Assembly (NCBI RefSeq): GCF_019977335.1
Contig: NZ_AP024653.1
Coordinates: forward strand, 3,410,001-3,474,000
DNA: 64,000 nucleotides
Direction of reading: 5' to 3'
Origin: Arthrobacter sp. NicSoilB4
GTDB lineage: Bacteria > Actinomycetota > Actinomycetes > Actinomycetales > Micrococcaceae
Shown here piece after piece: positions 26,955-35,276 of this stretch. Position 1 is the first letter of the stretch, and each line of letters opens with the position of its first letter. The translations under genes and the position numbers were made by a program. The notes below the pieces were generated by a model. That model searched no databases and was not told the origin of the DNA. It worked only from the letters and a program-made list of their open reading frames with translations.

Positions 26955-27044
26955 TTTCATACAGTGGAATAGTGTTGCGCCTAGAGAAATAGTGACAGGA
27001 GACACATCAGCTGTCAAGCGTTAGAAAATTACATACAATGAAAG
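26955..27044. promoter_or_regulatory. Two related operator-like sites between tctB and iclR-type gene
   Basis: TTTCATACAGTGGAAT (26955-26970) and TTACATACAATGAAAG (27029-27044) share the core CATACA-TG-AA. The first lies upstream of tctB; the second overlaps the region just before the regulator's first ATG. Imperfect TTTCAT/ATGAAA dyad symmetry fits IclR-family binding, so both promoters may be controlled by the regulator itself. Confidence 0.55.
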
Positions 27045-27045
27045 G

Positions 27046-27846
27046 ATGACCGCGCCTTCCACGCACTCAGCCAGCTCAGCCGATGACGGCCCGAAGGCGT
27101 CCAACATGAGATCCCTGTCCAGGGCAATGGAGGTCTTCGCCGAACTGCAGCGGGCGGAGCGGCCCCAGCGGCTCAGCGATCTGGCCAGGACCTGCGGCAT
27201 GAGCCTCCCGACGACCCTGCGGATCCTGAGGGTCCTCCAGGACTTTGGCATGGTCAGCCAGACAGACAAGTCGTATCGGATCGGCCCCGCCGTCCTGCCT
27301 GCCGCGCGCAGCTACCTGGAGAATGATCCGCTCGTTGTTGCCGCCCGTCCGGTCCTTCAGCAGGTGGCTTCGCAGACCGGGCAGACCGCGTCCCTCTACA
27401 CACGCCTTGGCCTTGAGCGGATCCTGGTGGCACGCGTCGATGGCGAATCACCCCTTCGCTACGACCTGCCCCTGGGTAAGCGGCTGCCCCTCACGGTAGG
27501 GGCTGCAGGAAAAATACTGTTGGCCTCAGCGTCAGAGGAAGAGCTGCAGCAGGTTGTTGCCGCGGCCATTGCGGCGGGCCACGAAAGCTCCGCTTTTACC
27601 GTCGGGGAGCTCCGCCTCAGGCTGCCCGAAGCCGGAGTCGACTTCGCATATTCTGCGGACGAACGCGCCACGGGCGTGCTGTCCGTCGCCGTCGCGGTCC
27701 CCAACAGGTCCGGCCGGCCGAGTGAATCGATCGCCCTGACCAGTCCCGTGGAGACCGCAACTGAACCGGCCCTCAAAGCCAACGTTCCAGAACTGCGGCG
27801 CGCTGCAGGCAGGCTCTCGGAGCTGCTGGAAGGCTCCGTCTACTAA
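27046..27846 (+). CDS. IclR-family transcriptional regulator
   Basis: A regulator of up to 266 residues. The winged helix 'QRLSDLARTCGMSLPTTLRI' is followed by the IclR effector domain with 'LPLGKRLPLTVGAAGKILLA' and 'GVDFAYSADERATGVLSVAV'. The first ATG has AAAGG directly against it, which is too close; ATG 27106 (MRSLSRAMEVF), preceded by GAAGG at nine bases, is a reasonable alternative. It is divergent from the tctB operon and probably senses the imported acid. Confidence 0.9.
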   Translation: MTAPSTHSASSADDGPKASNMRSLSRAMEVFAELQRAERPQRLSDLARTCGMSLPTTLRILRVLQDFGMVSQTDKSYRIGPAVLPAARSYLENDPLVVAARPVLQQVASQTGQTASLYTRLGLERILVARVDGESPLRYDLPLGKRLPLTVGAAGKILLASASEEELQQVVAAAIAAGHESSAFTVGELRLRLPEAGVDFAYSADERATGVLSVAVAVPNRSGRPSESIALTSPVETATEPALKANVPELRRAAGRLSELLEGSVY

Positions 27847-28076
27847 GTCCGACAGTGCGCAGCTGCCGCCTTCTGGGCCCGGCCCTGTGATGAGTCTCAC
27901 GGGCCATAAATGCTAAATCAGCTTGAGCCAATTGCGCCGCGCTGTGCACTATAGAAAGGCACGGCAGGGAACTCAAAGTCCCGCCGCAGCCGCCCCCGGC
28001 CCCTCCGACGCTTCGCGCAAGCAGCGGACCAGAGGACCGGCGGCAACAGTTTTACCCATCCTGGTGGACGCAACGA

Positions 28077-28134
28077 GGCCAAACCGGTGAGCTCACAGAG
28101 CTGCCCGCGGTCCCGGAGCGTTCCCGGTTTGGCC
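28077..28134 (+). promoter_or_regulatory. Structured leader with 11-base inverted repeat
   Basis: GGCCAAACCGG (28077-28087) pairs perfectly with CCGGTTTGGCC (28124-28134) around a 36-base GC-rich loop. It lies in the 350-base stretch between the IclR gene and the 67-residue ORF and ends 63 bases before that start. It could be a structured 5' leader or the 3' end of a small RNA. The rest of 27847-28197 shows no other gene. Confidence 0.4.
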
Positions 28135-28197
28135 CCACGGCGGCTCCGCATCGGTGCGGCGCCGGACACCCGGATTCACGAATGGAAGCACTGAACA

Positions 28198-28401
28198 ATG
28201 ACGTTTGAAACTGCCACCTCTGTCACCCACAAGCTCTGGGACCGCTCCACGATGCACCACGAGCTCGACGCCCTGATCCACGACCTCTCGGTCCGGCACA
28301 ACACCCCGAAGAGCAACATCGCGGTCCACGCCAGCGGCCCCAGCACGTTCACGCTCAGCCTGAACCACGGCGAAGCCAACCTCGAGACGGTCAACCTCTA
28401 A
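28198..28401 (+). CDS. Small conserved-looking hypothetical protein
   Basis: A 67-residue soluble protein (MTFETATSVTHKLWDRST...) with two predicted helices ('DRSTMHHELDALIHDLSVRH') and a C-terminal beta pair. GGAAG eight bases before the ATG is a good ribosome-binding site, and a strong terminator follows 12 bases after the stop, so it is very likely a real single-gene transcript. I do not recognise the family. The long structured leader suggests post-transcriptional control. Confidence 0.7.
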   Translation: MTFETATSVTHKLWDRSTMHHELDALIHDLSVRHNTPKSNIAVHASGPSTFTLSLNHGEANLETVNL

Positions 28402-28413
28402 CACCACGTAACA

Positions 28414-28450
28414 CCACGACGACGGCGGGAGCCTCCCGCCGTCGTCGTGG
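28414..28450 (+). terminator. Terminator hairpin, family member 1
   Basis: Perfect 18-base arms (28414-28431 and 28433-28450) built on the core GACGACGGCGGGA. A nearly identical core recurs in hairpins at 41674-41709 and 54570-54611. It terminates the small-protein gene. Confidence 0.85.
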
Positions 28451-28518
28451 CGTTTCAAAAGGCAACGCCGGGAGGCAATATCTGGCCCGCCCCGCCATCC
28501 TGCTGGCACACTGGGCCG

Positions 28519-29784
28519 ATGACCGAACCTTTCCCCCGATCCAGGCGGCCCGGCATCCGCGCCGCGATGTTCGTTGATTTCGACAACGTCTACACCGGCC
28601 TGATGGCCCTGGACCCGGCCGCCGCCAAACGATTCGCCGAGGATCCGAAGCACTGGACGGAGGCGCTGGCCGACGGCGGCGCGGGCGAGGAATCCCGGCG
28701 CTTCCTCATCCGCAACTGCTACCTGAACCCGGTGATCTACTCCAAGTACCGGCCGTACTGGACCCGGGCGGGCTTCCGCGTGATCGACTGCCCCTCCCTC
28801 ACCCAGCGGGGCAAGTCCAGCACCGACATCAACCTGGTCCTGGATGCGGTGGACACCCTGTCCGGGGCCGCCCATATCGAGGAATTCTTCGTGGCGTCCG
28901 CGGACGCGGATTTCACGTCCCTGGTCCAGCGGTTCCGGGCAGCCGACCGCATGACGACAGTGATCGCCGCCGGCGCGGTGGCGTTCGCGTACCGGGAGAT
29001 GGCCGACAGCGTGGTGGAGTCCCACGACTTCGTGGCAATCCTCAACGGGACCGCGGCCGAGTCGATCCATGCGGTGGCCTCCGTCCATCCGCAGCGGGCA
29101 GAAGGGACAGCGGAGGCGACATCCCGGGCCACAGCCCTTTCCGGCGCTGCCAAAGAGGTCTGGGACTTTGTCCGGTCTGCCCCGGGCCCGGTCGTCGGGG
29201 CCATGGTGGCTCACCGGGCACTCGCGACGGATCCCTCCCTGAAGACAGACTGGGGCGGCTGCGGCAAGTTCGGAACGTGGGTGGCCCAGATCGGCCACGG
29301 CGTTGAATACTCGGCCACCCGAGGTGGCTGGGTCTGGGACGCGGAGAGGTTTTCCGACGGCGACCTGCCCGCCGAAACTGAAGCCGAGCCCGGCATCGCG
29401 GAACGTGTCGCTCGGGTCACAGACGTGCCCGCTCTCTCCGCCGCCCAGTTCCGCCAGGTGTTCGAGGCCCTGGCAACCAGGCTCCGTGAGCAGCCGGTCG
29501 CTCGAAATGAGCTGTCCCGCACTGTCCGCGACGACTGCGTCACGGCCGGGCAACCGGTGTCCCGCTCCGCAGTGAACTTCGTGATTCAGGGCGTGGTCTA
29601 CGCCGGCGCCTCACTCACGGGCGCGGTGACCGCCGTCGAGCTCGCCGCCGCATGGACCAGAAATGTTGAGGAGCTCTGCCGGGTCGCCCTGATGGAGTTC
29701 GACGACGCCGAGAAGCTTGCGCTGAAGCGCTGGGCCAGCGGCGGGCTGCTGGAGTCGACGCAAGCCGACGACTCCAACGGCTAA
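28519..29784 (+). CDS. NYN-domain (PIN-like) protein with C-terminal winged-helix regions
   Basis: A 421-residue protein. Residues about 14-180 are an NYN (LabA/DUF88) nuclease-like domain: 'AAMFVDFDNVYTGLM' supplies the first acidic pair, 'STDINLVLDAVDTL' and 'FFVASADADFTSLVQRFRAA' the others. NYN proteins are PIN-fold RNases. After residue 210, two predicted winged-helix segments follow ('AKEVWDFVRSAPGPVVGAMV...' and 'SAAQFRQVFEALATRLREQP...'), resembling the OST-HTH/LOTUS layout that binds RNA. It is transcribed alone. The role is probably RNA processing or decay; no target is known. Confidence 0.8.
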   Translation: MTEPFPRSRRPGIRAAMFVDFDNVYTGLMALDPAAAKRFAEDPKHWTEALADGGAGEESRRFLIRNCYLNPVIYSKYRPYWTRAGFRVIDCPSLTQRGKSSTDINLVLDAVDTLSGAAHIEEFFVASADADFTSLVQRFRAADRMTTVIAAGAVAFAYREMADSVVESHDFVAILNGTAAESIHAVASVHPQRAEGTAEATSRATALSGAAKEVWDFVRSAPGPVVGAMVAHRALATDPSLKTDWGGCGKFGTWVAQIGHGVEYSATRGGWVWDAERFSDGDLPAETEAEPGIAERVARVTDVPALSAAQFRQVFEALATRLREQPVARNELSRTVRDDCVTAGQPVSRSAVNFVIQGVVYAGASLTGAVTAVELAAAWTRNVEELCRVALMEFDDAEKLALKRWASGGLLESTQADDSNG

Positions 29785-29827
29785 GGGAGACGCCACGCCT
29801 TCAGCCCGCCCGGTAAGATCCCGAACC

Positions 29828-30676
29828 ATGAGCGCAAAGCCAGGCACCACAGGAAATGTCCGGGCTGTCTTCCTCGATGTGGACGGCACGTACGCGGACT
29901 ATGGGGTCGTTCCCGAGGGCCACGTGCGGGCTGTGCGCGCGGCGCGGAGAGCCGGTCACCGGGTCCTGCTCTGCACCGGCCGCCCCGTCGCGATGCTGCC
30001 CGAGAGCATCCTCGCCGCCGGGTTCGACGGCCTCGTGGCCAGTGCCGGCGCCTACGTGGAAGTGGCCGGGACGGTGCTCTTGGACCGGCGCTTCCCGGCA
30101 GACCTGGCTGCCAGGACGGTCCAAGCCCTGGACGCGCACGATTCCGTGTACATCCTTGAGGCGCCGGAGGCGCTGCACGTTCCGCCGGCGGCGGCGCAGC
30201 GTTTGAGGGAAATCCTCGACAACCATTTCCGGCAGGCGCCGGAAGGCCCGGTGGGTTCGTCCGCCATCCTCGACGCAGTGCGGGCCACGGAGGAGCGCAC
30301 GTCCGTGCGGTTCGCCAAGGTCTCCGTCTTCGACTCCCCCGTGGCCATGGAACGCCTCGTCACGGAGATCGGCGGGGCGATTGCCGTCGTCGCCAATTCC
30401 GTGGCGGACGAGGGCCGGCACGCCGGGGAACTGTTCCAGCGCGGCATCAGCAAGGCTGACGGCGTCGCGGCCGTCATCGCCCACCTGGGCATCGCCCGCG
30501 AGGACACGATCGCGATCGGCGACGGCGCCAACGACCTCGAGATGGTCGCGTTCGCCGGCATCGGCATCGCCATCGAAGGGTCCCACTCCGGGCTGGTGGC
30601 GATCGCGGACCGCACAGCTGCACCCCCGCGGCAGGAGGGGCTGGTCGCCGCCTTCGCCGAACTAGGCCTGCTCTGA
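29828..30676 (+). CDS. HAD-superfamily phosphatase, Cof type
   Basis: A 282-residue cytoplasmic HAD hydrolase. Motif I is 'VFLDVDGTYADYG' (nucleophile Asp with the second Asp two residues on), motif II lies in 'LLCTGRP', and motifs III/IV are in 'GISKADGVAAVIAHLG' and 'AIGDGANDLEMVAFAGIGIA'. The Cof-type cap sits between motifs II and III. Such enzymes dephosphorylate sugar phosphates, FMN or PLP. TAAGAT lies eight bases before the ATG with no Shine-Dalgarno, suggesting a nearly leaderless mRNA. Nothing is seen in the 104 bases after it. Confidence 0.9.
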   Translation: MSAKPGTTGNVRAVFLDVDGTYADYGVVPEGHVRAVRAARRAGHRVLLCTGRPVAMLPESILAAGFDGLVASAGAYVEVAGTVLLDRRFPADLAARTVQALDAHDSVYILEAPEALHVPPAAAQRLREILDNHFRQAPEGPVGSSAILDAVRATEERTSVRFAKVSVFDSPVAMERLVTEIGGAIAVVANSVADEGRHAGELFQRGISKADGVAAVIAHLGIAREDTIAIGDGANDLEMVAFAGIGIAIEGSHSGLVAIADRTAAPPRQEGLVAAFAELGLL

Positions 30677-30780
30677 TCCGGCCCGTGTTGATCTGTGCCG
30701 TTGAAGGGACAAGCTGCTCGTGTACCTCATCCTCCACGTAGCGCGCATGGCTAACGAAGACCGCTCCTTAGCGGGCAGCA

Positions 30781-31620
30781 TCACAAGGTTGCGGCTTCTT
30801 CCTCCGCCAGCCTGACCAGCAGCAGTTCGTCCTCCACCGCCCGGGAGGGCCAGTAGTCCTTCGCCAGCTCACTTGCCCGGCCCCTGTCTGCGGCCGGGAA
30901 GAGCTTGCCGAACAGCCCGGCCGAATGGAGCAGGGCGATCAGCGCCATGGTCCTGGCGTCCGTTTCCTTGGCATCCGGCTTGGTACCGGGTGCGGTGGCG
31001 GTTTCCGGGGAAGCAGGCGTCGTACCGGGCGCGGTGCCGGGCGCGGCGTCGGAGGCCGTGGAAGCAAGCGGAGTACCAGGTTCGATGTCGGGCGCCGTGG
31101 CTTCAGTCGCGGCCCCAGGTGCACTGGCATCGGGCGCGGCCCCAGGCTTCGCCGGTTCGGCCGGGGCACCGCCCAGTGCCGCCTGGATCCTGTTCAGGAG
31201 CGCAGCTTCCGGGCTGTGGTCCTTCTCCGGGTACCGCATGGACTTGAAGACGCCCAAGTGTTTTTCGCCGACATGTTCCACGATTCCCCGCGACGCCATC
31301 CCTTCGTAGACACGCTGCACTTGGGCCCGGCCTTCCAGCATGGAGACCCACTGCTTGGGCGTGTGGGGCCGGGATTTGCCACGGATGAGCTCCAGTTCGT
31401 GCTGGAAGTCCGTTTGCGGGGCGGCACCCGTAGCCTTGACGTGCTTCCCGTCCAACCCGATGGCACCAAGCAGGTCCAACTCGGCCAGTATTGCCCCTGC
31501 CAAAGTGGTCCTGAGTGCGAACACCGGCACCTCAGGCTTGCCGTCTTTGTCATTCGTCGCCAATAACAGGAAAGCCTGGGGAAGGCTCAGTTCCGCCGTT
31601 TTAGGTTTTTCAGCATCCAT
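30781..31620 (-). CDS. GPP34 (GOLPH3-like) family protein, copy 1
   Basis: A 279-residue protein. Residues 1-145 ('LSLPQAFLLLATNDKDGKPE', 'RTTLAGAILAELDLLGAIGL', 'GVFKSMRYPEKDHSPEAALL') form the helical GPP34 core, related to the eukaryotic Golgi PI4P-binding protein GOLPH3/VPS74. A linker of about 85 residues rich in Ala, Pro and Thr follows, then a C-terminal helical piece ('LGKLFPAADRGRASELAKDY'-like) ending 'LAEEEAATL'. A second copy begins off the right edge of the window. The bacterial function is unknown; membrane-lipid binding is the family expectation. ATG 31620 was chosen over an upstream ATG at 31653 with no homology. Confidence 0.82.
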   Translation of the reverse strand: MDAEKPKTAELSLPQAFLLLATNDKDGKPEVPVFALRTTLAGAILAELDLLGAIGLDGKHVKATGAAPQTDFQHELELIRGKSRPHTPKQWVSMLEGRAQVQRVYEGMASRGIVEHVGEKHLGVFKSMRYPEKDHSPEAALLNRIQAALGGAPAEPAKPGAAPDASAPGAATEATAPDIEPGTPLASTASDAAPGTAPGTTPASPETATAPGTKPDAKETDARTMALIALLHSAGLFGKLFPAADRGRASELAKDYWPSRAVEDELLLVRLAEEEAATL

Positions 31621-31626
31621 ACGATC

Positions 31627-31902
31627 ATGGTGGCGCAGCTGGCCCGCCACCACAACGAAGATTTACCGGCGTTTACGCCGGCACCTACCCGGATCAGACG
31701 TGCTGGTCCAGTTCTCAGCCGCCCTTCCGGCTTCATCCCGCTCATCGCCGCGGCCACCGCGGCAGCGTTCGGATGGAGTGAAGTGTCCCTCGTCTACATC
31801 GCCTGCGGTGCCATCGGCCTCATCGCGGCCCTCGCAACCCGGGAAACCTGGGGACCCCGCCAACGGCAGGAAGTCGACCAGCTCGTCGCCGCCGGCAAGT
31901 AA
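31627..31902 (+). pseudogene. Remnant of an MHS-type MFS transporter C terminus
   Basis: From about 31720 the frame reads 'SGFIPLIAAATAAAFGWSEV', 'LVYIACGAIGLIAALATRET' and 'WGPRQRQEV', which is the last two helices and tail of metabolite:H+ symporter (MHS) transporters. Nothing upstream encodes the other ten helices; the preceding 30 residues look random. It is therefore a 3' gene fragment, now beside the GPP34 gene. It might still be transcribed, but a functional protein is unlikely. Confidence 0.65.
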
Positions 31903-31922
31903 TACCCCTTAAAACCCAACGT

Positions 31923-31952
31923 TTGTGGCCCAGGCACCCGCCCGGGCCACAA
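31923..31952 (+). terminator. Hairpin after transporter remnant
   Basis: TTGTGGCCC (31923-31931) and GGGCCACAA (31944-31952) are perfect nine-base arms with a 12-base loop, just after the remnant's stop. It is probably the original terminator of the lost transporter gene and may also stop the opposite histidine-kinase transcript. Confidence 0.6.
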
Positions 31953-32009
31953 GTGCGTTACGGGCCAAATTCCAGCTTCGCAAGCGACTTGAGGAACCGC
32001 GGCCCGCTC

Positions 32010-33011
32010 TCAGCGGCGGGCCAGCGGAAGCCTGAGCTTCATCGTCGTACCGCCCGGTCCGGTCCGGTCGACGTCGACGGTGCCGCCGGCGGCCGTGGCG
32101 ATCTCACGGACCAGTGCCAGGCCGATGCCGAAGCTGCGCCGGCCCCCGGATCCGTCCGGGCCGGAAGTCCTGACGAAACGGTCAAAGATCCGGGTCTGGT
32201 CGACGTCCGTGATTCCGGACCCGGTGTCCGCCACGCAGACAACCGCCTGGTTGCCCTCGGTTCCTGTCGTGATGGTGATGCTCCCGCCGGACCCCGTGTG
32301 GGCCAGGGCGTTGTCCGCCAGGGCGAGCACGGCCCGCCGCAGGGAGCTCCGGTCGATGCGGGCCAGCGGCTGGCCGCCGTCGTCGGAAAAGGACAGCCGG
32401 ACGTCCTGCCGCGCCGCAAGTTCCTGCAGGCTTTCAGTGACGGCCCCCGCGACGTCGGCGAGCTCCACCGGTTCCGCGGCGGGATCCGGCGCGGTTCCGG
32501 TGGCCGCCAGCAGGAGTTCGTTGACGATCCCGGTCAGGGTGGCCGCATCTTCCCGGATCTTCCCCAAGGCCCGGCCCGGTGTGGAGTCAGGGCTGGCGTC
32601 GCGCTGGGCCAGCTGGATGCGCGCGTCCAGGATGGCCAGGGGCGTGCGCAGTTCGTGGCTGGCATCCTGGACGAACCGCCGCTGCAAGGCAAGCGCTTCC
32701 CCTAACGGCCGGATGGCGCTGCGGGCGCTGAGCCACCCCACGACGCCGGCCAGGACGATTCCCGCCGCTCCTGCAATGATCATCGCTTCGATCAGGTCCT
32801 TGGAATCGAGATAGGTGTAGGCCTCCCCGTGCGCAACGGAGCCGGGCAGGTCGGGGTGCGCCAGCTTGTTCATCAGGTAGGCGGTCGCGGCGGCGAGGAG
32901 GCAAAGTACAAGCACCGCGCAGGCGGCGCTGGTCCGTAAAGCGACTTTAAGCGAGGCCCGCCGTAGGGTGTCACGGTCCTGTTCGCCGGCAGCGGGGGGC
33001 ATCCGATTCAT
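32010..33011 (-). CDS. Two-component sensor histidine kinase
   Basis: A 333-residue membrane kinase. TM helices are at about residues 26-47 and 75-95, with a short extracytoplasmic loop of about 27 residues, so it probably senses the membrane itself or a small signal. The phosphorylated histidine is His119 in 'DASHELRTPLA'. The ATPase domain shows an N box 'LRRAVLALADNALAH', G1 'CVADTGSGI', and G2 'FGIGLALV'. It overlaps the response-regulator gene by four bases and is last in the PAP2-DedA-RR-HK operon. Confidence 0.93.
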   Translation of the reverse strand: MNRMPPAAGEQDRDTLRRASLKVALRTSAACAVLVLCLLAAATAYLMNKLAHPDLPGSVAHGEAYTYLDSKDLIEAMIIAGAAGIVLAGVVGWLSARSAIRPLGEALALQRRFVQDASHELRTPLAILDARIQLAQRDASPDSTPGRALGKIREDAATLTGIVNELLLAATGTAPDPAAEPVELADVAGAVTESLQELAARQDVRLSFSDDGGQPLARIDRSSLRRAVLALADNALAHTGSGGSITITTGTEGNQAVVCVADTGSGITDVDQTRIFDRFVRTSGPDGSGGRRSFGIGLALVREIATAAGGTVDVDRTGPGGTTMKLRLPLARR

Positions 33012-33682
33012 GGGGCATCACCGATCTGGTAGCCGACGCCGTGGACAGTTCGGACCACGGCCTTGGAAATCTTCCTTCGGAGGTGGTGGACGTACGTGTC
33101 GATCAGGCCGGGCTGGTCGGCGGCCCGGAAATGCTCGACGAGCAGTTCCTCGCGCGTGAATACCCTGCCCGGTTCGGCGGCCAGGGCGGCCAGCAGCTCG
33201 GCTTCCTTTGCTGTAAGGGAAACCAATTGCCCGTAGATCGAGCGCACGGAACGCGACGCCGGATCGAGTTCCCAGTCTCCGATGCTCACGGGTGCCGGCG
33301 CCGGCGTGTAGGTGCGCGTCAGGGCGCGCAGACGGGCCGCGAGTTCACCGGCGTCGAACGGTTTGGTCATGTAGTCATTGGCGCCAGCATCCAGGCCCCT
33401 GACCTTTTCATCCGTGGCCCCGAGGGCCGTGAGGATCAGGATCGGCGCCGAAACCCCCTTGGACCTCAGCGCGGTGATCAGCGCGATGCCGTCCATGAGG
33501 GGCAGGCCCCGGTCGATCACCATAGCGTCCCAGGCCTGGGTCAGGGCCAGATGCAGGCCGTCCTGGCCATTGGTGGCCAGCCGGATCCGGTAGTCCGGTT
33601 CCAACAGTTCGGCGATCAGCGGTCCCAGGGCCGCGTCGTCCTCCAGCAGGAGCAGCGACGGCCGGCCGTCAGCGGTTGTCAT
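33008..33682 (-). CDS. OmpR-family response regulator
   Basis: A 224-residue regulator with a receiver domain (acidic pair Asp15/Asp16, phospho-acceptor Asp57 in 'MVIDRGLP') and a C-terminal winged helix with 'LTAKEAELLAALAAEPGRVF' and 'IDTYVHHLRRKISKAVVRTV'. It is translated one base after the DedA stop and overlaps the kinase start. The direct repeat at 35277-35293 upstream of the operon is a candidate binding site for autoregulation. Confidence 0.94.
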   Translation of the reverse strand: MTTADGRPSLLLLEDDAALGPLIAELLEPDYRIRLATNGQDGLHLALTQAWDAMVIDRGLPLMDGIALITALRSKGVSAPILILTALGATDEKVRGLDAGANDYMTKPFDAGELAARLRALTRTYTPAPAPVSIGDWELDPASRSVRSIYGQLVSLTAKEAELLAALAAEPGRVFTREELLVEHFRAADQPGLIDTYVHHLRRKISKAVVRTVHGVGYQIGDAP

Positions 33683-33683
33683 G

Positions 33684-34424
33684 TCAGCTATTCTCCCGTG
33701 CCATGCCTTCCGCCGGCAGTTCGCCCGCGGCGTCGTCGCCGAAGTCAGCCGCGGGTTCGGCAGCTGCTCCGCGGTTCCGGCGGCGGCGTTTCAGGAACTG
33801 GATAACCCACGGCAGGACAGAGACGAGGACCATAACAACGGCAATGACGTCGATGTTTTTAGCGACGATCTCATAGTGCCCCAGCCATGTCCCCAGCAGC
33901 GTCACGGACGAGCCCCAGGCCAGCGCCCCGGCGATGTTCCAGAGCGTGAAGGATTTGTACTCATAACGGGCGATGCCCGCGCTGAGGGGGGCAAATGTCC
34001 GGACCATGGGCACAAAGCGGGCCAGTACGACGGCGGCACCGCCGTGGCGGCGGAAGAAATCCTCCGTGGTGGTCAGGTGGGCTGTCTTGAGGACCCGCGC
34101 GTCGTCCTTGAACCACCGGCGGCCGAACCTGCGGCCGATCATGTAACCGACCTGGTCGCCGGCCACCGCAGCGGCGGTGACGACGCCGATGAGCACCGGC
34201 AGCGTCAGGTGCAGTTGCTCATGCAGGAGGCCTGCAGTGAAGAGCAGCGAATCCCCGGGCAGGAAGGGGAACAGCACGCCGGATTCGATAAACACCATCA
34301 GGGAAATGACGCCGAGCGCCGCCGGGCCCAGGCCCTCGAGCAGGCCCGCAGGGTCAAGGAGGGACGGGGTTCCGGCCGCGGCCGATAGTGCCGGGGCGAG
34401 TCCTGCAGCGTAAATGCCGTGCAT
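33684..34424 (-). CDS. DedA-family membrane protein
   Basis: A 246-residue membrane protein of the DedA (SNARE-associated/VTT) family with about six hydrophobic stretches. Motifs are 'FIESGVLFPFLPGDSLLFTA' and 'RHGGAAVVLARFVPMVRTFA', which contains the essential 'F/GRFxPxxR' arginine. Some DedA proteins flip undecaprenyl phosphate or other phospholipids. The polar tail is rich in Arg then Ala/Glu. It lies between PAP2 phosphatase and two-component genes, which supports a lipid-carrier or envelope-stress role. ATG 34424 has AAGGA nine bases upstream. Confidence 0.92.
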   Translation of the reverse strand: MHGIYAAGLAPALSAAAGTPSLLDPAGLLEGLGPAALGVISLMVFIESGVLFPFLPGDSLLFTAGLLHEQLHLTLPVLIGVVTAAAVAGDQVGYMIGRRFGRRWFKDDARVLKTAHLTTTEDFFRRHGGAAVVLARFVPMVRTFAPLSAGIARYEYKSFTLWNIAGALAWGSSVTLLGTWLGHYEIVAKNIDVIAVVMVLVSVLPWVIQFLKRRRRNRGAAAEPAADFGDDAAGELPAEGMARENS

Positions 34425-34434
34425 GGTCACGTCC

Positions 34435-35214
34435 TTAAGATCGGGTGGAACCGGTTGAACCGGTTGTTCGGGGCGAGGCTGCAGCCGGGAGTCGGTCCAT
34501 GATGCGCGGAGCGAACCGGTTCCACAGGCCTCCGAGCAGCAGCACTGCCGCACTCGCCGCGAGGAAGGAGGCTGCCACATCGGTGGGGTAGTGGACTCCG
34601 ATATACAGCCGCGACCATGCCACCACCAGGGCCACCACCACGGCGGCAGTTGCAGTGGCCTTGGCCCAGCGCGTGCCGCGGGCCAGGAAGTACAGCGCAA
34701 ATCCCAGCGCGACCGCAAAGGATACGTGACCACTGGGGAAGCTGTTGGAGCCGGTTTCGGGCGCCAGCGGATCGAACAGTAGAGCGGGGTCGGGCCGCTG
34801 GCGCGCGATGATGAGTTTGAAGAACTCACTGGCCACCCAGCCGGAGCAGGCGACGAGGCCGAATGCGACGGCCTTCACCGGGGAGCGCCGGACCACCCAG
34901 AGATAAAGCGCGACGGCGGCCACCAGGACAACGCCGGCCGCCGGGCCGAACACCACGTTCAGGACCATTGCCACGCCGGTCAGCAATGCGGCGTGGTGCT
35001 GGCTGAGATCCTGGTCGACAACCAGCTCGGCCGCGCTGCCGCCGGGCAACAGCTGCGCCGTCAGGCCGAGCGCGAGGACGGCCGCAGCCAGCAGCGTGCC
35101 CCACAGCGGCCAATGGCGGACCTGCGGGAGAGCCCAGAGCTGCGGGCTGGCGGCCAGATGTGTGGCGGGATTCCGGGGTGCTGTCGTGCGGTCAGCAGGG
35201 GCTGGTCCAGGCAT
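34435..35214 (-). CDS. PAP2-family membrane phosphatase
   Basis: A 259-residue membrane phosphatase. The three PAP2 signatures are intact: 'KLIIARQRP', 'SFPSGHVSFAVALG' and 'SRLYIGVHYPTDV', with catalytic His in each of the last two. It has six predicted helices. Substrates in the family include undecaprenyl pyrophosphate and phosphatidic acid. Being first in an operon with DedA, it may recycle or flip the cell-wall lipid carrier under control of the downstream two-component system. Confidence 0.92.
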   Translation of the reverse strand: MPGPAPADRTTAPRNPATHLAASPQLWALPQVRHWPLWGTLLAAAVLALGLTAQLLPGGSAAELVVDQDLSQHHAALLTGVAMVLNVVFGPAAGVVLVAAVALYLWVVRRSPVKAVAFGLVACSGWVASEFFKLIIARQRPDPALLFDPLAPETGSNSFPSGHVSFAVALGFALYFLARGTRWAKATATAAVVVALVVAWSRLYIGVHYPTDVAASFLAASAAVLLLGGLWNRFAPRIMDRLPAAASPRTTGSTGSTRS

Positions 35215-35276
35215 GGAGTCCTATGGATCGGGGCAGGGGCGCTGTCGGGCGCCTGCTTCCACTCTCCAGTGCGGGC

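Noticed and set aside
28093..29553. A 486-codon minus-strand frame opposite the NYN gene
   Set aside because: There is no recognisable domain and it conflicts with the well-supported NYN-domain gene.
31627..31710. The N-terminal part of the 91-codon frame at the transporter remnant as a real small protein
   Set aside because: Only the last two-thirds matches MHS transporters; the first residues look like random read-through and there is no good ribosome-binding site.
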